Assembly (NCBI GenBank): GCA_963667195.1 | Contig: OY762962.1 | Location: 2,604,001 to 2,668,000, forward strand | Length of the DNA stretch: 64,000 nucleotides | Direction of reading: 5' to 3' | From: UBA7703 sp963667195 | Lineage (GTDB): Bacteria; Bacillota; Clostridia; Christensenellales; CAG-138 | Part shown: positions 8,944 to 17,864 of the stretch, one piece after another | Numbering within the stretch: the stretch's first letter is position 1 | Layout of the letters: each line of letters opens with the position of its first letter | The notes under the pieces: generated by a model | What the model was told of the DNA's origin: nothing | The model's input: the letters and a program-made list of their open reading frames with translations, nothing else | Database searches by the model: none | Position numbers and translations under genes: made by a program

Positions 8944-10299
8944 GTGACTCATGAGCAGAAGCGGTTGATCGGAGAAAACGAACTCGCCGCTTGTGAATGC
9001 AGTCCGAAGGAGCGGGTGCTAGTTGCACTCTCCGGAGGAGCGGATTCCACCGCGCTCCTGCTCTCGATGCATGATCTATATGAAGAGGGCAAGATCGGCG
9101 GATTGTTCGCCGCGCATCTAAACCACGGTATGCGGGGCGAAACAGCCGAACGCGACCAGCGATTCTGCGAATCTCTTTGCGCGAGGCTCGCGATTCCGTT
9201 TTTTACGGAGTCTGCCGATGTGCCAAGGCACGCAAAGGAGCACGGGCAGTCACCGGAACAGGCGGCGCGCGAGGTGCGGTATGCGTTTCTGGCGCGGGCA
9301 AAGGAGCGCTTTGACGCGGACGTAATCGCCACCGCGCACCACATGGACGATCAGGCGGAAACGCTGCTGATGCACCTGATTCGCGGAAGCGGATCGACGG
9401 GGCTATGCGGCATGCAGCCGAGGAACGGCGATCTGATTCGCCCGATGCTCGGCAAAGACCGAAGCCAGATTCTTTCGTTTCTCTCCGCGCGCGGGGAAAC
9501 CTATTGCGAGGACGAGACAAACGCGGACACCGTGGCTACGCGAAATCGCATTCGCCACGAGCTGCTGCCGATGCTCAAAACGATGAATCCATCGATTGTG
9601 CAGTCGCTGAGCAAGACCGCGGAGCTGATTGCAAGCGATGAAGCGCTGCTCACGGAGCTCGCCGATGAGGCGGAGGACGTGATTTCGCGGGATTGCGGAC
9701 TCGACCGCAAGGCGCTCTCCGAGCTGGAGGAACCAATTGCCTCCCGCATCGTGCGAAAGCGTATCTACGCGAGTTGCGAGCAGGTATCCGAGGCGGACAT
9801 TCGCCGGGTGCTCGCGCTTTTACCCGCGAGAACCGGAACAGTCATTGAGCTGACGTGCGGGATTTCCGCCTGGACGGACGCGCGGACGCTGATGATCGGA
9901 ATATATCCTGACGCACTGGACTACGAGGTGCCGTTTGAACCGGAAGGCGAAACGATTACCCCGCGCGGAATATGGTTCAGCGAACGGGTGAGCAGCTGGA
10001 CGCGGCCGGAGGACGGATACGAAGCGTATCTGGACTATGACCGGCTGCCGAAGAACCTGGTCGTTCGATCCCGGCGGGAGGGAGACCGCTTCTACCCGCT
10101 CGGCGCACCGGGAGAACGGAAGCTCAGCGACGTGCTGACCGACCGGAAAATTCCAAAGGAACAACGCGATCTGCCGCTATTGTGCAGCGAAAACGAGGTA
10201 TTTTACGCCCAAGGGTTGACCTGCTCGGAATACGCGAAGGTCACGCCCGAAACGCGCGAGATTCTCCATATTATATGTAACAGGGGGACAAGGGATTGA
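8944..10299 (+). CDS. tilS: tRNA(Ile)-lysidine synthase
   Basis: TilS converts cytidine 34 of tRNA-Ile(CAU) to lysidine with ATP and lysine, switching decoding from AUG to AUA; it is essential. GTG 8944 is preceded by GGAG at 8931 and by a good promoter, giving 451 residues. The PP-loop motif LSGGADST lies near residue 25. The N-type ATPase domain runs to about residue 210. The C-terminal TilS_C region is recognisable by SRREGDRFYPLG and KIPKEQRDLPLL. Its stop overlaps the TTG start of hpt (TTGA), the common tilS-hpt-ftsH arrangement of Bacillota. Confidence 0.95.
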   Translation: MTHEQKRLIGENELAACECSPKERVLVALSGGADSTALLLSMHDLYEEGKIGGLFAAHLNHGMRGETAERDQRFCESLCARLAIPFFTESADVPRHAKEHGQSPEQAAREVRYAFLARAKERFDADVIATAHHMDDQAETLLMHLIRGSGSTGLCGMQPRNGDLIRPMLGKDRSQILSFLSARGETYCEDETNADTVATRNRIRHELLPMLKTMNPSIVQSLSKTAELIASDEALLTELADEAEDVISRDCGLDRKALSELEEPIASRIVRKRIYASCEQVSEADIRRVLALLPARTGTVIELTCGISAWTDARTLMIGIYPDALDYEVPFEPEGETITPRGIWFSERVSSWTRPEDGYEAYLDYDRLPKNLVVRSRREGDRFYPLGAPGERKLSDVLTDRKIPKEQRDLPLLCSENEVFYAQGLTCSEYAKVTPETREILHIICNRGTRD

Positions 10300-10865
10300 A
10301 AGGGCTCATCAATCACGACGACATTGCAAAGGTGCTGATCTCCGAGGAGCAGATTAAAAGGCGCATCGCGGAGCTTGGCGCCGAACTGCGCAAGGATTAC
10401 GAGAACGCGGAAGGCGAAATCGTGCTCATCTGCATCCTCAAGGGCGCCGTTATGTTCTTTGCCGACCTTGCGCGCGCGATGGATCTGAATATGCAGATGG
10501 AGTTCATGGGTATCTCCAGCTATGGCAACGAGCGCCGTACCAGCGGCATCGTTCGCATCACGAAGGACATCGATACCTCGATCACCGGAAAGCATGTCAT
10601 CATCGCCGAGGACATCATGGACAGCGGGCTGACGCTTTCGCACCTGCTCAAGCTGCTCTCCAGCCGCAGCCCCGCGTCGCTGAAGATCTGCTGCCTGCTG
10701 GACAAGCCTTCCCGCAGAGAATGCGACCTGACGCCGGACTATCGCGGCTTTGAAATTCCGAACGAGTTCGTTGTGGGCTACGGCCTCGATTACAACGGAT
10801 TCTTGCGGAATCTGCCGTATGTCGGCGTATTGAAACCCTCCGTTTACAGCGGAGAAGAAGAATAA
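10296..10865 (+). CDS. hpt: Hypoxanthine(-guanine) phosphoribosyltransferase
   Basis: Purine salvage enzyme that transfers ribose phosphate from PRPP to hypoxanthine or guanine. 189 residues; the PRPP-binding motif is VIIAEDIMDSGLTL (near residue 105). KGAVMFFADLAR and the C-terminal purine-contact region EFVVGYGLDYNGFLRNLP are typical. It starts with TTG inside the tilS stop, behind AGGGGG, so translation is coupled. ftsH follows 122 bp later. Confidence 0.95.
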   Translation: MKGLINHDDIAKVLISEEQIKRRIAELGAELRKDYENAEGEIVLICILKGAVMFFADLARAMDLNMQMEFMGISSYGNERRTSGIVRITKDIDTSITGKHVIIAEDIMDSGLTLSHLLKLLSSRSPASLKICCLLDKPSRRECDLTPDYRGFEIPNEFVVGYGLDYNGFLRNLPYVGVLKPSVYSGEEE

Positions 10866-10987
10866 CAATTGTAACGGCAGGATCCGAAGAAACGGATCGG
10901 CAGCCGGGCGCCGGGCGAAAACGCCGGGCGCATGGTGCGGGCAAAGTACGTTTTTGTATGGAACACCCGCAGATGGAGGAAAGTTAG

Positions 10988-12988
10988 TTGAATAGAAGAA
11001 TCATCACCGCTGTCATCTGGATGTGCTTGATCGCTGTGATCATCTACATGATTTCGGGCGCGGGCCCGCTGCAGGCGAAGCCTGACGAGCTGGACTACAA
11101 CTCGAATTTCCTGCAGCTCGTTCGCAACACCGAAGCCGGAGACACAACGCAAAAGACGATAAAAGCGATTATGGTTTCGGATCGGAATGTCTACGGCATC
11201 TACGCAGGCAGCAAGAACGAGATGAAAGACCTGCCCAAGAAGGCGGAGTTTCTTACCGTGATTCCGAGCGAAAGCACGTTCCGCGCAGATATGGCGGCGA
11301 TCGTGTTTGCGGCAAATCCTGAAAAATTTAAGAGCGTGGACGAAGTCTCCAGCGCGGACTATGGCTTTGCCTATGAGTCCGTGGTGACGGAGGAGTCGAT
11401 CTGGTCGCTGATTCTGCCGAGTCTTTTGATCATCGGCGTTGTGGTCGCATTGTATTTCTTCATGATGCGCGCACAGGGTGGCGGCAAGCAAATGCAAAAC
11501 TTCGGCAAGTCCCGCGCGCGGATGACCGTTGGCGACAAGATGAACGTCACCTTTGCGGATGTTGCAGGCGCGGATGAGGAGAAGGAAGAGCTCAAGGAGA
11601 TCGTCGACTTCATGCGCGCACCACAGCGCTTTAACGCAATCGGTGCGAGAATTCCCAAGGGCGTTCTGCTCGTGGGCCCTCCGGGCACGGGCAAGACGCT
11701 GCTTGCAAAAGCGGTTGCAGGCGAGGCGAAGGTTCCGTTTTTCTCGATTTCGGGTTCGGACTTCGTCGAGATGTTCGTCGGCGTTGGCGCGTCCCGCGTG
11801 CGCGATCTGTTCCAGACCGCAAAGCGCTCGACGCCAGCGGTCGTGTTCATCGATGAAATCGACGCGGTCGGCCGCCATCGCGGCGCCGGTATGGGCGGTG
11901 GACACGACGAACGCGAGCAGACGCTCAACCAGCTGCTGGTCGAGATGGACGGCTTTGCGCCGAACGAAGGCATCATCGTCATCGCGGCGACCAACCGCCC
12001 GGACATCCTGGACCCCGCGTTGCTGCGTCCGGGCCGCTTCGACCGCCAGATTACGGTCAGCTATCCCGACGTCAAAGGCCGCGAGGAGATTTTGAAAGTA
12101 CACGCGCGCAACAAGCCGATGGGCAAAGAGGTGTCGCTTGCGACGCTGGCAAAACGCACCCCCGGCTTTACGGGCGCAGATTTGGAAAACGTGCTCAACG
12201 AGGCGGCGATTCTCGCCGCGCGCGCAAACCTCAAGACCATCGGCATGACCGAGCTGGAAGAGGCGATTACCCGCGTGCAGATGGGCCCGGAGAAGCGCAG
12301 CCGTGTGATCACCGAGGCGGACAAGCGCATCACCGCCTATCACGAGAGCGGACACGCAATCGTTGCGATGTCTCTGATTGGCTGCGACCCCGTTCACGAG
12401 GTTTCCATCGTGCCGCGCGGCATGGCGGCGGGCTATACGATGTCCCTGCCCAAGGAAGACCAGATGCACGTGACCAAGAATAAGCTTCTGGACAACATCG
12501 CGATGGCGCTGGGTGGACGCGTTGCCGAACAGCTCAAGTTCCACGATGTCTCCACGGGCGCATACAGCGATTTGCAGCGCTCGAGCGATATCGCAAAGAA
12601 GATGGTCACCGAATACGGCATGAGCGAATCGATTGGGCCCATGTTCCTCGGCGGTCAGGAAGAAGTCTTCATCGCCAAGGACTGGGGGCACCAGCGCAAC
12701 TATTCCGAGTCGCTCGCGGCAAAGGTGGATGCGGAGGTGCGAAACATACTCGAAACGCAGTATGAGCGTGCCCGCGCAATCATCAGCGAACACCTGGAGG
12801 CACTGGATCGTGTCTCGGAGATGCTGATCGAGTTTGAGCGCGTCACGGGCGAGGAGTTCGCGGCGGTGTTCAACGGTCAGAATCCGTCGGAGGTTCTCAA
12901 AAAGGCAGCGCCGAAGCGCAAACGGAAAAAGCCGGAAGAAAAGCCGGCAGACCCGATTGTACCGGAAGCACAGGGTGTACCCGTGTAA
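10988..12988 (+). CDS. ftsH: ATP-dependent zinc metalloprotease FtsH
   Basis: Membrane-anchored AAA+ protease that degrades misfolded membrane proteins and regulators. 666 residues. The N-terminal transmembrane helix, an extracytoplasmic segment (about 25-135) and a second helix (about 138-158) precede the AAA domain with Walker A GPPGTGKT, Walker B VVFIDEIDAVG and the second region of homology ATNRPDILDPALLRPGRFDRQ. The zinc site HESGH lies in the M41 domain. The C-terminal tail is Lys/Pro-rich. TTG start at 10988 behind GGAGGAAAG. It follows hpt with a 122-bp gap containing only a GC-rich dyad around 10897-10930. Confidence 0.96.
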   Translation: MNRRIITAVIWMCLIAVIIYMISGAGPLQAKPDELDYNSNFLQLVRNTEAGDTTQKTIKAIMVSDRNVYGIYAGSKNEMKDLPKKAEFLTVIPSESTFRADMAAIVFAANPEKFKSVDEVSSADYGFAYESVVTEESIWSLILPSLLIIGVVVALYFFMMRAQGGGKQMQNFGKSRARMTVGDKMNVTFADVAGADEEKEELKEIVDFMRAPQRFNAIGARIPKGVLLVGPPGTGKTLLAKAVAGEAKVPFFSISGSDFVEMFVGVGASRVRDLFQTAKRSTPAVVFIDEIDAVGRHRGAGMGGGHDEREQTLNQLLVEMDGFAPNEGIIVIAATNRPDILDPALLRPGRFDRQITVSYPDVKGREEILKVHARNKPMGKEVSLATLAKRTPGFTGADLENVLNEAAILAARANLKTIGMTELEEAITRVQMGPEKRSRVITEADKRITAYHESGHAIVAMSLIGCDPVHEVSIVPRGMAAGYTMSLPKEDQMHVTKNKLLDNIAMALGGRVAEQLKFHDVSTGAYSDLQRSSDIAKKMVTEYGMSESIGPMFLGGQEEVFIAKDWGHQRNYSESLAAKVDAEVRNILETQYERARAIISEHLEALDRVSEMLIEFERVTGEEFAAVFNGQNPSEVLKKAAPKRKRKKPEEKPADPIVPEAQGVPV

Positions 12989-13097
12989 CGGCACCCTGAA
13001 CAGAACCGAACACGCGACCAACAAACGACTTTGGCAAACCCTAGATGGGGCGGCATGTCCGCCCTATCTTTATGATTGGCAGGAAGCAAAAACAAAC

Positions 13098-13997
13098 ATG
13101 AACCCGCAGATGGCGCAACAAACAACAGAACAACCCTTCGATCTGCATCTGCACAGCAACTGTTCGGATGGCTCGGACACGCCCGCGGAGGTGGTGCGCG
13201 CGGCATATGCGCGCGGAATCACGCTGCTCGCGCTGACGGATCACGACAATGTGCTCGGCGTACCGGAAGCGCTCGCGGAAGCGGAGCGGATCGGCGTTCG
13301 CCTGCTGCCGTCTATCGAGATGGACGCGGAGTGGCCGCACGAGATGCACATTCTGGGACTCGATATCGACATCATGGAACCGCGCATGAAGGAAGCGCTT
13401 GCCGTAGCGTTGAAGCGCAGAGGCGAGCGGAACGCGGTCATCGTGGAGAAGCTGCTCCAGATCGGCTGCGACATTCGCGGGACGCTATCCGGCGAAATCG
13501 GCGCCGCAACCCGGCTCAACATCGCTCTTGCGCTCGTCGCGGGCGGGTACGCCGCGGACACGAAGGATGCATTTGCGAAATACCTGCGCAAAGGCTGCCC
13601 GGGGTTTTACACCGTGCAGCGCTACACGCCGGAGGAGATCATCACGCTGATCCGCGGCGCGGGCGGGGTACCCGTCTGGGCGCACCCGATGAACGGACAC
13701 GCGGACCCGCACAAGATCGCGCCGATGCTCAAGGAGCTGGGGCTTCTCGGAATGGAAGGCTATCATCCTTCGCTGAGCGAGGGAGACAGCGTGGTCATCA
13801 CCAGCATCGCGCGGCAGATGGGGCTCATCGTGACCTGCGGCAGCGATTATCACGGCGCGCACAGGCCGGAGGTTGTGCCGGGGCAGACCTGGCAGAACAT
13901 TCCGCTTTTGCGGGACACGCGCGCTTATTTGGAAGCGCGGAGGCAGAGAACGACCGCCGACATCCAAAACGCACAGAAATTACAGTCGGCAACTTAA
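13098..13997 (+). CDS. PHP-domain metal-dependent phosphoesterase
   Basis: 299 residues starting at MNPQMAQQ, behind AGGAAG at 13081. Longer in-frame versions would overlap the ftsH 3' end. PHP-domain motifs are in order: DLHLHSNCSDG, TDHDN, the Glu of SIEMDAEW, HPMNGHADP and GSDYHG. These supply the trinuclear metal site. Close families (YciV/RNase AM, 3',5'-nucleoside bisphosphate phosphatases) remove phosphates or 5' nucleotides; the exact substrate is not determinable here. It follows ftsH by about 110 bp and precedes the prs promoter, so it probably ends the tilS-hpt-ftsH transcription unit. Confidence 0.88.
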   Translation: MNPQMAQQTTEQPFDLHLHSNCSDGSDTPAEVVRAAYARGITLLALTDHDNVLGVPEALAEAERIGVRLLPSIEMDAEWPHEMHILGLDIDIMEPRMKEALAVALKRRGERNAVIVEKLLQIGCDIRGTLSGEIGAATRLNIALALVAGGYAADTKDAFAKYLRKGCPGFYTVQRYTPEEIITLIRGAGGVPVWAHPMNGHADPHKIAPMLKELGLLGMEGYHPSLSEGDSVVITSIARQMGLIVTCGSDYHGAHRPEVVPGQTWQNIPLLRDTRAYLEARRQRTTADIQNAQKLQSAT

Positions 13998-14055
13998 AAA
14001 CAGGCAATACGGCGCAGAGAATTTATGAGAATTCACTTGTGTCGGCTATATTGTG

Positions 14056-14084
14056 TTGAGAACCGGAGAACCCTCTGCTATAAT
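14056..14084 (+). promoter_or_regulatory. Sigma-A promoter for prs
   Basis: TTGAGA and a perfect TATAAT separated by 17 bp. The -10 ends 60 bp before the prs start codon, leaving a 5' leader of about 55 nt. Confidence 0.75.
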
Positions 14085-14144
14085 GTGGTTGCAGGGTACG
14101 ATGGGGAAACGGAACAATACGTTTAAAGGAAAGAGGAGAAACTA

Positions 14145-15158
14145 ATGTACACGGGTTCGGGAATCATCAAGATATTTGCCGGAAGTACGGGCAAACCTTT
14201 CGCCAAGAAGATGTGCGCCTATCTGGGAACACAACTCGGCGACGCGGAGACCATCAAATTCAGCGAGGGGAATATCTTTGTACGCGTCAACGAATCCATC
14301 CGCGATAAAGACGTTTATATCGTTCAACCCATCGGCCGTCAGCCGAACGACGAGTTTGTAGAGCTTCTATTCTGGATTGACGCATTCAAGCGCGCGAGCG
14401 CGAACTCCGTCACCGCCATCATCCCGTACTTTTCCTACGCAAAGGGCGATAAGAAAGACGAACCGCGTGTTTCGATTCGCGCAAGAGTCTGCGCCGACTG
14501 CATCGAGGTCGCGGGCGTTGACCGCATCATCACGATGGACCTCCACGCGCCGCAGGTACAGGGCTTCTTCAAGAAGCCGGTCGATCACCTCTACGCCAAG
14601 CAGCTGCTCTGCGAGTACATCCGCCGTCAGGGAATCGTCAACGAAGACCTCGTGGTCGTTTCTCCTGACGCTGGCTCCGCCAAGCGCGCAAGAGAGTTTG
14701 CAACCGAGCTGAACTGCCCGGTCGCCATCGGAGACAAGATGCGTCTGGGTCACGATGAAAACGCAAAAGTGCTGGAGATCATCGGCGAGGTCAAAGGCAA
14801 GAACTGCCTCGTGATCGACGACTTCTCCATCTCCGGCGGAACGCTGGTGGATGTGAGCTACGCGCTGACCGACAAGGGCGCAAAGAAGGTCTACGCCGCG
14901 CTTTCGCACAACGTGCTCGGCGAAGAGGGCATCAAGAAGATCGACGCAAGCCCGATCGAGTTCCTCGTCTCCACCGATACGCTGGAATGCCCGTATGCAT
15001 ACCTTTCTCCCAAGATCCGCTTCATCTCCGCGGCGCCGATGTTTGCGCAGGCGGTCAAGATCATCCACGACCGCGCACCGATGAGCACGATGTTTGAGCA
15101 GCGCGTGAGCAAGCGCCTGCTCGACATGAGCTTTGCCGAACAGCAGACGCTCCTGTAA
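14145..15158 (+). CDS. prs: Ribose-phosphate pyrophosphokinase, divergent type
   Basis: 337 residues behind AGAGGAG. The overall PRPP synthetase fold is evident (KIFAGSTG at the N-terminus, SANSVTAIIPYFSYA, RIITMDLHAPQVQGFF, VVVSPDAGSAKRAREF). Family members make PRPP from ribose-5-phosphate and ATP for nucleotide, His and Trp synthesis. Key signatures deviate from the canonical enzyme. The usual ATP-loop RQDRK...REPI is KGDKKDEPRVSI here; the flexible catalytic loop KRRP is KMRLG; and the PRPP loop DDxxDTAGT is DDFSISGGT. A related but biochemically distinct phosphoribosyl enzyme is therefore possible. Single-gene unit with its own promoter. Confidence 0.82.
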   Translation: MYTGSGIIKIFAGSTGKPFAKKMCAYLGTQLGDAETIKFSEGNIFVRVNESIRDKDVYIVQPIGRQPNDEFVELLFWIDAFKRASANSVTAIIPYFSYAKGDKKDEPRVSIRARVCADCIEVAGVDRIITMDLHAPQVQGFFKKPVDHLYAKQLLCEYIRRQGIVNEDLVVVSPDAGSAKRAREFATELNCPVAIGDKMRLGHDENAKVLEIIGEVKGKNCLVIDDFSISGGTLVDVSYALTDKGAKKVYAALSHNVLGEEGIKKIDASPIEFLVSTDTLECPYAYLSPKIRFISAAPMFAQAVKIIHDRAPMSTMFEQRVSKRLLDMSFAEQQTLL

Positions 15159-15184
15159 GCAACCGACAATTGAAACCAAACCGG

Positions 15185-15266
15185 GCGAAGGCTGAAACAT
15201 GCCTTCGTCCGTTGCTATGATGCGGGGGTTGTTCCAACGGATGGAATCCGTCCCGCAGGATGTTTT
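15185..15266 (+). terminator. Structured 3' region of prs with terminator-like hairpins
   Basis: A first stem pairs CGAAGGC with GCCTTCG (15185-15208). A second nested structure follows: GCGGG (15222-15226) with CCCGC (15252-15256) enclosing the perfect ACGGAT-GGA-ATCCGT hairpin (15237-15251), then TTTTTT at 15263. The second is a plausible terminator; the first is unexplained. Confidence 0.5.
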
Positions 15267-15310
15267 TTCGCGCATATCCGAAAGCGAATGGAAAGAAGCG
15301 AAAAAAGTTG

Positions 15311-15340
15311 TTGACACGATAGGATATGGTGTGATATTAT
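15311..15340 (+). promoter_or_regulatory. Upstream promoter of the CarD gene
   Basis: A perfect TTGACA (15311-15316) with TATTAT about 18 bp downstream (15335-15340). Confidence 0.6.
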
Positions 15341-15351
15341 ACGCTATTTTG

Positions 15352-15381
15352 TTGACATATGCGAACCTGAGATGATATAGT
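15352..15381 (+). promoter_or_regulatory. Downstream promoter of the CarD gene
   Basis: A second perfect TTGACA (15352-15357) with TATAGT 18 bp downstream (15376-15381), 41 bp after the first. The two form a tandem promoter pair. Confidence 0.6.
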
Positions 15382-15425
15382 ATCATTTGTATCAAATAGT
15401 TATTTCTGCGAAAGGAGCGTTGCCG

Positions 15426-15896
15426 GTGTTTGAAATAGGCGATATGGTCTGTTACCCAATGCATGGCGTTGGTGAGATCGAATCCGTTCAAGTGCAAACC
15501 GTGCTCGGTGAGTCTGCACAATACTATGTGTTGCGATTCGTCATGGGCAAAATGACGGCGATGGTTCCTGTCGCAACGGCGGAAGTCGTCGGGCTTCGCA
15601 AGCTCGTTTGCCCGGAAGATTGCCGCAAGATTATCGAGTTTCTTGCGGAAGACGGTTGTGCGGACGAAAGTGAAAACTGGAATCAGCGCTATCGCGACAA
15701 TCTCAACAAATTGCGCGTTGGCGATATCTACGGAGTTGCGGATGTGGTCAAATGCCTGATCCATCGCGATCGGGAGAAAGGCTTATCCGCCGGAGAACGA
15801 AAGATGTACTTAACGGCAAGGCAGGTGCTCATTGCGGAGCTTGCCGCGTCGTGTGGAAAGGAGGAAAGCGAATTCCTTCCCCTCGTTGGGGGCTAA
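15426..15896 (+). CDS. CarD/CdnL-type RNA polymerase-binding regulator
   Basis: 156 residues from GTG 15426, with AAAGGAG at 15411-15417. The N-terminal CarD_CdnL/TRCF-like RNA polymerase interaction domain opens FEIGDMVCYPMHGVGEIE, followed by a helical C-terminal domain (SENWNQRYRDNLNKLR, LTARQVLIAELA). Members bind the RNA polymerase beta subunit and stabilise open complexes, especially at rRNA promoters. It is driven by two tandem TTGACA promoters. The next gene encodes a PIN/TRAM membrane protein. Confidence 0.9.
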   Translation: MFEIGDMVCYPMHGVGEIESVQVQTVLGESAQYYVLRFVMGKMTAMVPVATAEVVGLRKLVCPEDCRKIIEFLAEDGCADESENWNQRYRDNLNKLRVGDIYGVADVVKCLIHRDREKGLSAGERKMYLTARQVLIAELAASCGKEESEFLPLVGG

Positions 15897-15923
15897 ACCA
15901 AACGGGAAAACGCCAATCACTGC

Positions 15924-17012
15924 ATGCGGAAGGTACTTAGAATTATCATTGCGCTGGTCGGTATTGGGTTCGGTTGCGGAATCGTCGCATGGGTGCTCTT
16001 ATCCTTCAAATACCCCGGTTACGAATACGCACTGCGTTATACCACCATTCCCGCCGTGATGGCCGCCCTCTATGTGATCGTTGGTATTTTATTCGGAATC
16101 ATCTTTTTTATTTTATCCCCAAAGATCATAGACGGCATTCGCGGATTTTTTCAAAGGGTGGAACACAGACTGACCGAGATGCCCGCGCTGGATATTTTAT
16201 TCGGCGTGATCGGTATCATGATCGGTATGGTTTTTGCGTTTCTGCTGAGCCTGATTATACGCACAATCGACGTTCCGGTGCTGCCGGAGGTCATCACGCT
16301 CTTGCTGTTCCTCATCTGCGGCTACTACGGAGGACACATCGGCATCACGCGCAGGGCGGAGCTGATGGACGGCTATGCGCGCCGCGGACACCTCACAAAA
16401 GGCATTGCGGCGGGCAGCGCGCGGCCAAAGGTGCTGGATACGAGCGTCATCATCGACGGACGCATCTACGACATCTGCAAGACCGGATTTTTAGAAGGCA
16501 AGATCATCGTTCCCGCGTTTGTCCTCAAGGAGCTTAGGCACATTGCGGACAGCTCCGACGCGATGAAACGCGCGCGCGGCAGGAGAGGGCTCGACATTCT
16601 GCACTCGATGCAGCGGGAGCTCGACCAGCGCGTTGCCGTGGAAGAAAAGGACTATGACGACGTAGATGAAGTGGACCTCAAGCTGCTTCGCCTTGCGACC
16701 GACATCGGCGGGATACTGGTCACAAACGACTATAACCTCAACAAGGTGGCAGCCGTGCAGAATATGCCCGTGCTGAACATCAACGACCTTGCCAACGCGG
16801 TTCGCTCGGTTTTGCTGCCGGGTGAAGAGCTGCCGCTGCTGATTGCAAAAGAAGGCAAAGAGGCGGGACAGGGCGTGGGCTATCTGCCGGACGGCACGAT
16901 GGTCATCGTCGAGAGCGCAAGAAAGCACATCGGCGAAACGCTCGATATCGTGGTGACAAGCGCCTTGCAAACCTCCGCGGGCAGGCTGGTTTTCGCCAAA
17001 CTCCGCGGATAA
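15924..17012 (+). CDS. PIN/TRAM-domain integral membrane protein (YacL family)
   Basis: 362 residues. About four transmembrane helices fill residues 5-135 (IIIALVGIGFGCGIVAWVLL, then three more). A PIN nuclease-like domain follows from about residue 170, with acidic residues in VLDTSVIIDGRIYD, VLKELRHIAD and VTNDYNLNK. A C-terminal TRAM domain ends RLVFAKLRG. This is the architecture of B. subtilis YacL, whose function is unclear; PIN domains are usually metal-dependent RNases. There is no strong ribosome binding site, so translation may be coupled to the CarD gene 27 bp upstream. Confidence 0.9.
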   Translation: MRKVLRIIIALVGIGFGCGIVAWVLLSFKYPGYEYALRYTTIPAVMAALYVIVGILFGIIFFILSPKIIDGIRGFFQRVEHRLTEMPALDILFGVIGIMIGMVFAFLLSLIIRTIDVPVLPEVITLLLFLICGYYGGHIGITRRAELMDGYARRGHLTKGIAAGSARPKVLDTSVIIDGRIYDICKTGFLEGKIIVPAFVLKELRHIADSSDAMKRARGRRGLDILHSMQRELDQRVAVEEKDYDDVDEVDLKLLRLATDIGGILVTNDYNLNKVAAVQNMPVLNINDLANAVRSVLLPGEELPLLIAKEGKEAGQGVGYLPDGTMVIVESARKHIGETLDIVVTSALQTSAGRLVFAKLRG

Positions 17013-17047
17013 CGCAGGAGGACGACGCCCGGAAAGCAAGAAACTCC

Positions 17048-17077
17048 TTGACACGGGTTTGCGGCGTCCTCTATAAT
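17048..17077 (+). promoter_or_regulatory. Sigma-A promoter for the rpmH operon
   Basis: Perfect TTGACA and perfect TATAAT with an 18-bp spacer, 94 bp before the rpmH start. I see no DnaA boxes in the surrounding intergenic DNA. Confidence 0.75.
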
Positions 17078-17171
17078 ACATAAGGTTCATATCATGAGGG
17101 CAAATGCCCACATGTGCGATTTATGCAGGCAAGCGCCTGCTATACTGAACAACGAAGCGAGGTGTATTCGA

Positions 17172-17306
17172 GTGTTTCGTACCTATCAGCCCAAGAAGCG
17201 CCAGCGGAGCAAAGTGCACGGATTCCGTAAGCGTATGAAATCGGCAGATGGCCGCAATGTCATCAAGCGTAGGCGCGCGAAAGGCCGCAAAGTTCTCAGC
17301 GCGTAA
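17172..17306 (+). CDS. rpmH: 50S ribosomal protein L34
   Basis: 44 residues from GTG 17172, behind GAGGTG at 17158. The protein is the typical highly basic L34: FRTYQPKKRQRSKVHGFRKR and ends RAKGRKVLSA. It is a structural protein of the large subunit. rnpA follows after 207 bp, which hold a GC-rich dyad near 17352-17373 but no clear terminator. Confidence 0.97.
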   Translation: MFRTYQPKKRQRSKVHGFRKRMKSADGRNVIKRRRAKGRKVLSA

Positions 17307-17513
17307 CGGGTTTTCTTTGATCAGAACCGTAAAGGGACGCACAAGCGCTTGCGGCGGGCATTTGCTTGCCGCATGTTTGTATTTAGAAAAAGGTGCCTGG
17401 CCGCGTTCCGCCGGGGTACCAAAACCCAAGACCGGCAAACGTTGCCGGACAGCGGACGGATCGGTTCGCTGAACGTATGATCGATGCTATGATTGATGTA
17501 AGGATGCGGTAGC

Positions 17514-17864
17514 GTGAAGCACAGTGATTCCCTGAGACGGAAAAAAGAGTTTCGCTATACCTACCGCGTCGGCAAATCCTGCGGAGGGAAGCTTCTCTCT
17601 CTGGTGTACGCAAAAAGCCGCGGCTCCAGCGCGAAGATCGGCTTTTCGGTCAGCAAAAAGATCGGGAACGCGGTGATGCGAAACCGCGTCAAACGGCGCA
17701 TGCGTGAGGCGGTAACCCCGCTGATTCCGTCCATCAAAGGCGGAACAAATTTGATTTTCATCGCGCGGGATACCATCATTGAAGCACCATTTCTCAGCAT
17801 TCGAGAAGCGATGGTCGCCCAACTACAACGTGCAGGCCTGTTCAAGGCAGGGGATTTGACATGA
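17514..17864 (+). CDS. rnpA: Ribonuclease P protein component
   Basis: 116 residues, GTG start. The protein subunit of RNase P helps the RNA subunit bind pre-tRNA and remove 5' leaders. The RNR signature is in GNAVMRNRVKRRMREA, and the central Phe/Tyr strand RRKKEFRYTYRVGKS lines the leader-binding cleft. Its stop overlaps the yidD start (ATGA). Confidence 0.96.
   Translation: MKHSDSLRRKKEFRYTYRVGKSCGGKLLSLVYAKSRGSSAKIGFSVSKKIGNAVMRNRVKRRMREAVTPLIPSIKGGTNLIFIARDTIIEAPFLSIREAMVAQLQRAGLFKAGDLT

Noticed and set aside
10844..13024. Open frame of about 726 codons on the minus strand opposite ftsH.
   Set aside because: It mirrors ftsH, is rich in His/Arg/Leu as expected for an antisense shadow of GC-rich coding DNA, and has no ribosome binding site or known domain.
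14367..15764. Long minus-strand frame opposite prs and the CarD gene.
   Set aside because: Shadow of coding sequence; it would cross the prs terminator region and two promoters.
17013..17171. Replication origin next to rpmH.
   Set aside because: No DnaA boxes (TTATCCACA-like) or AT-rich unwinding region; only a sigma-A promoter is present.
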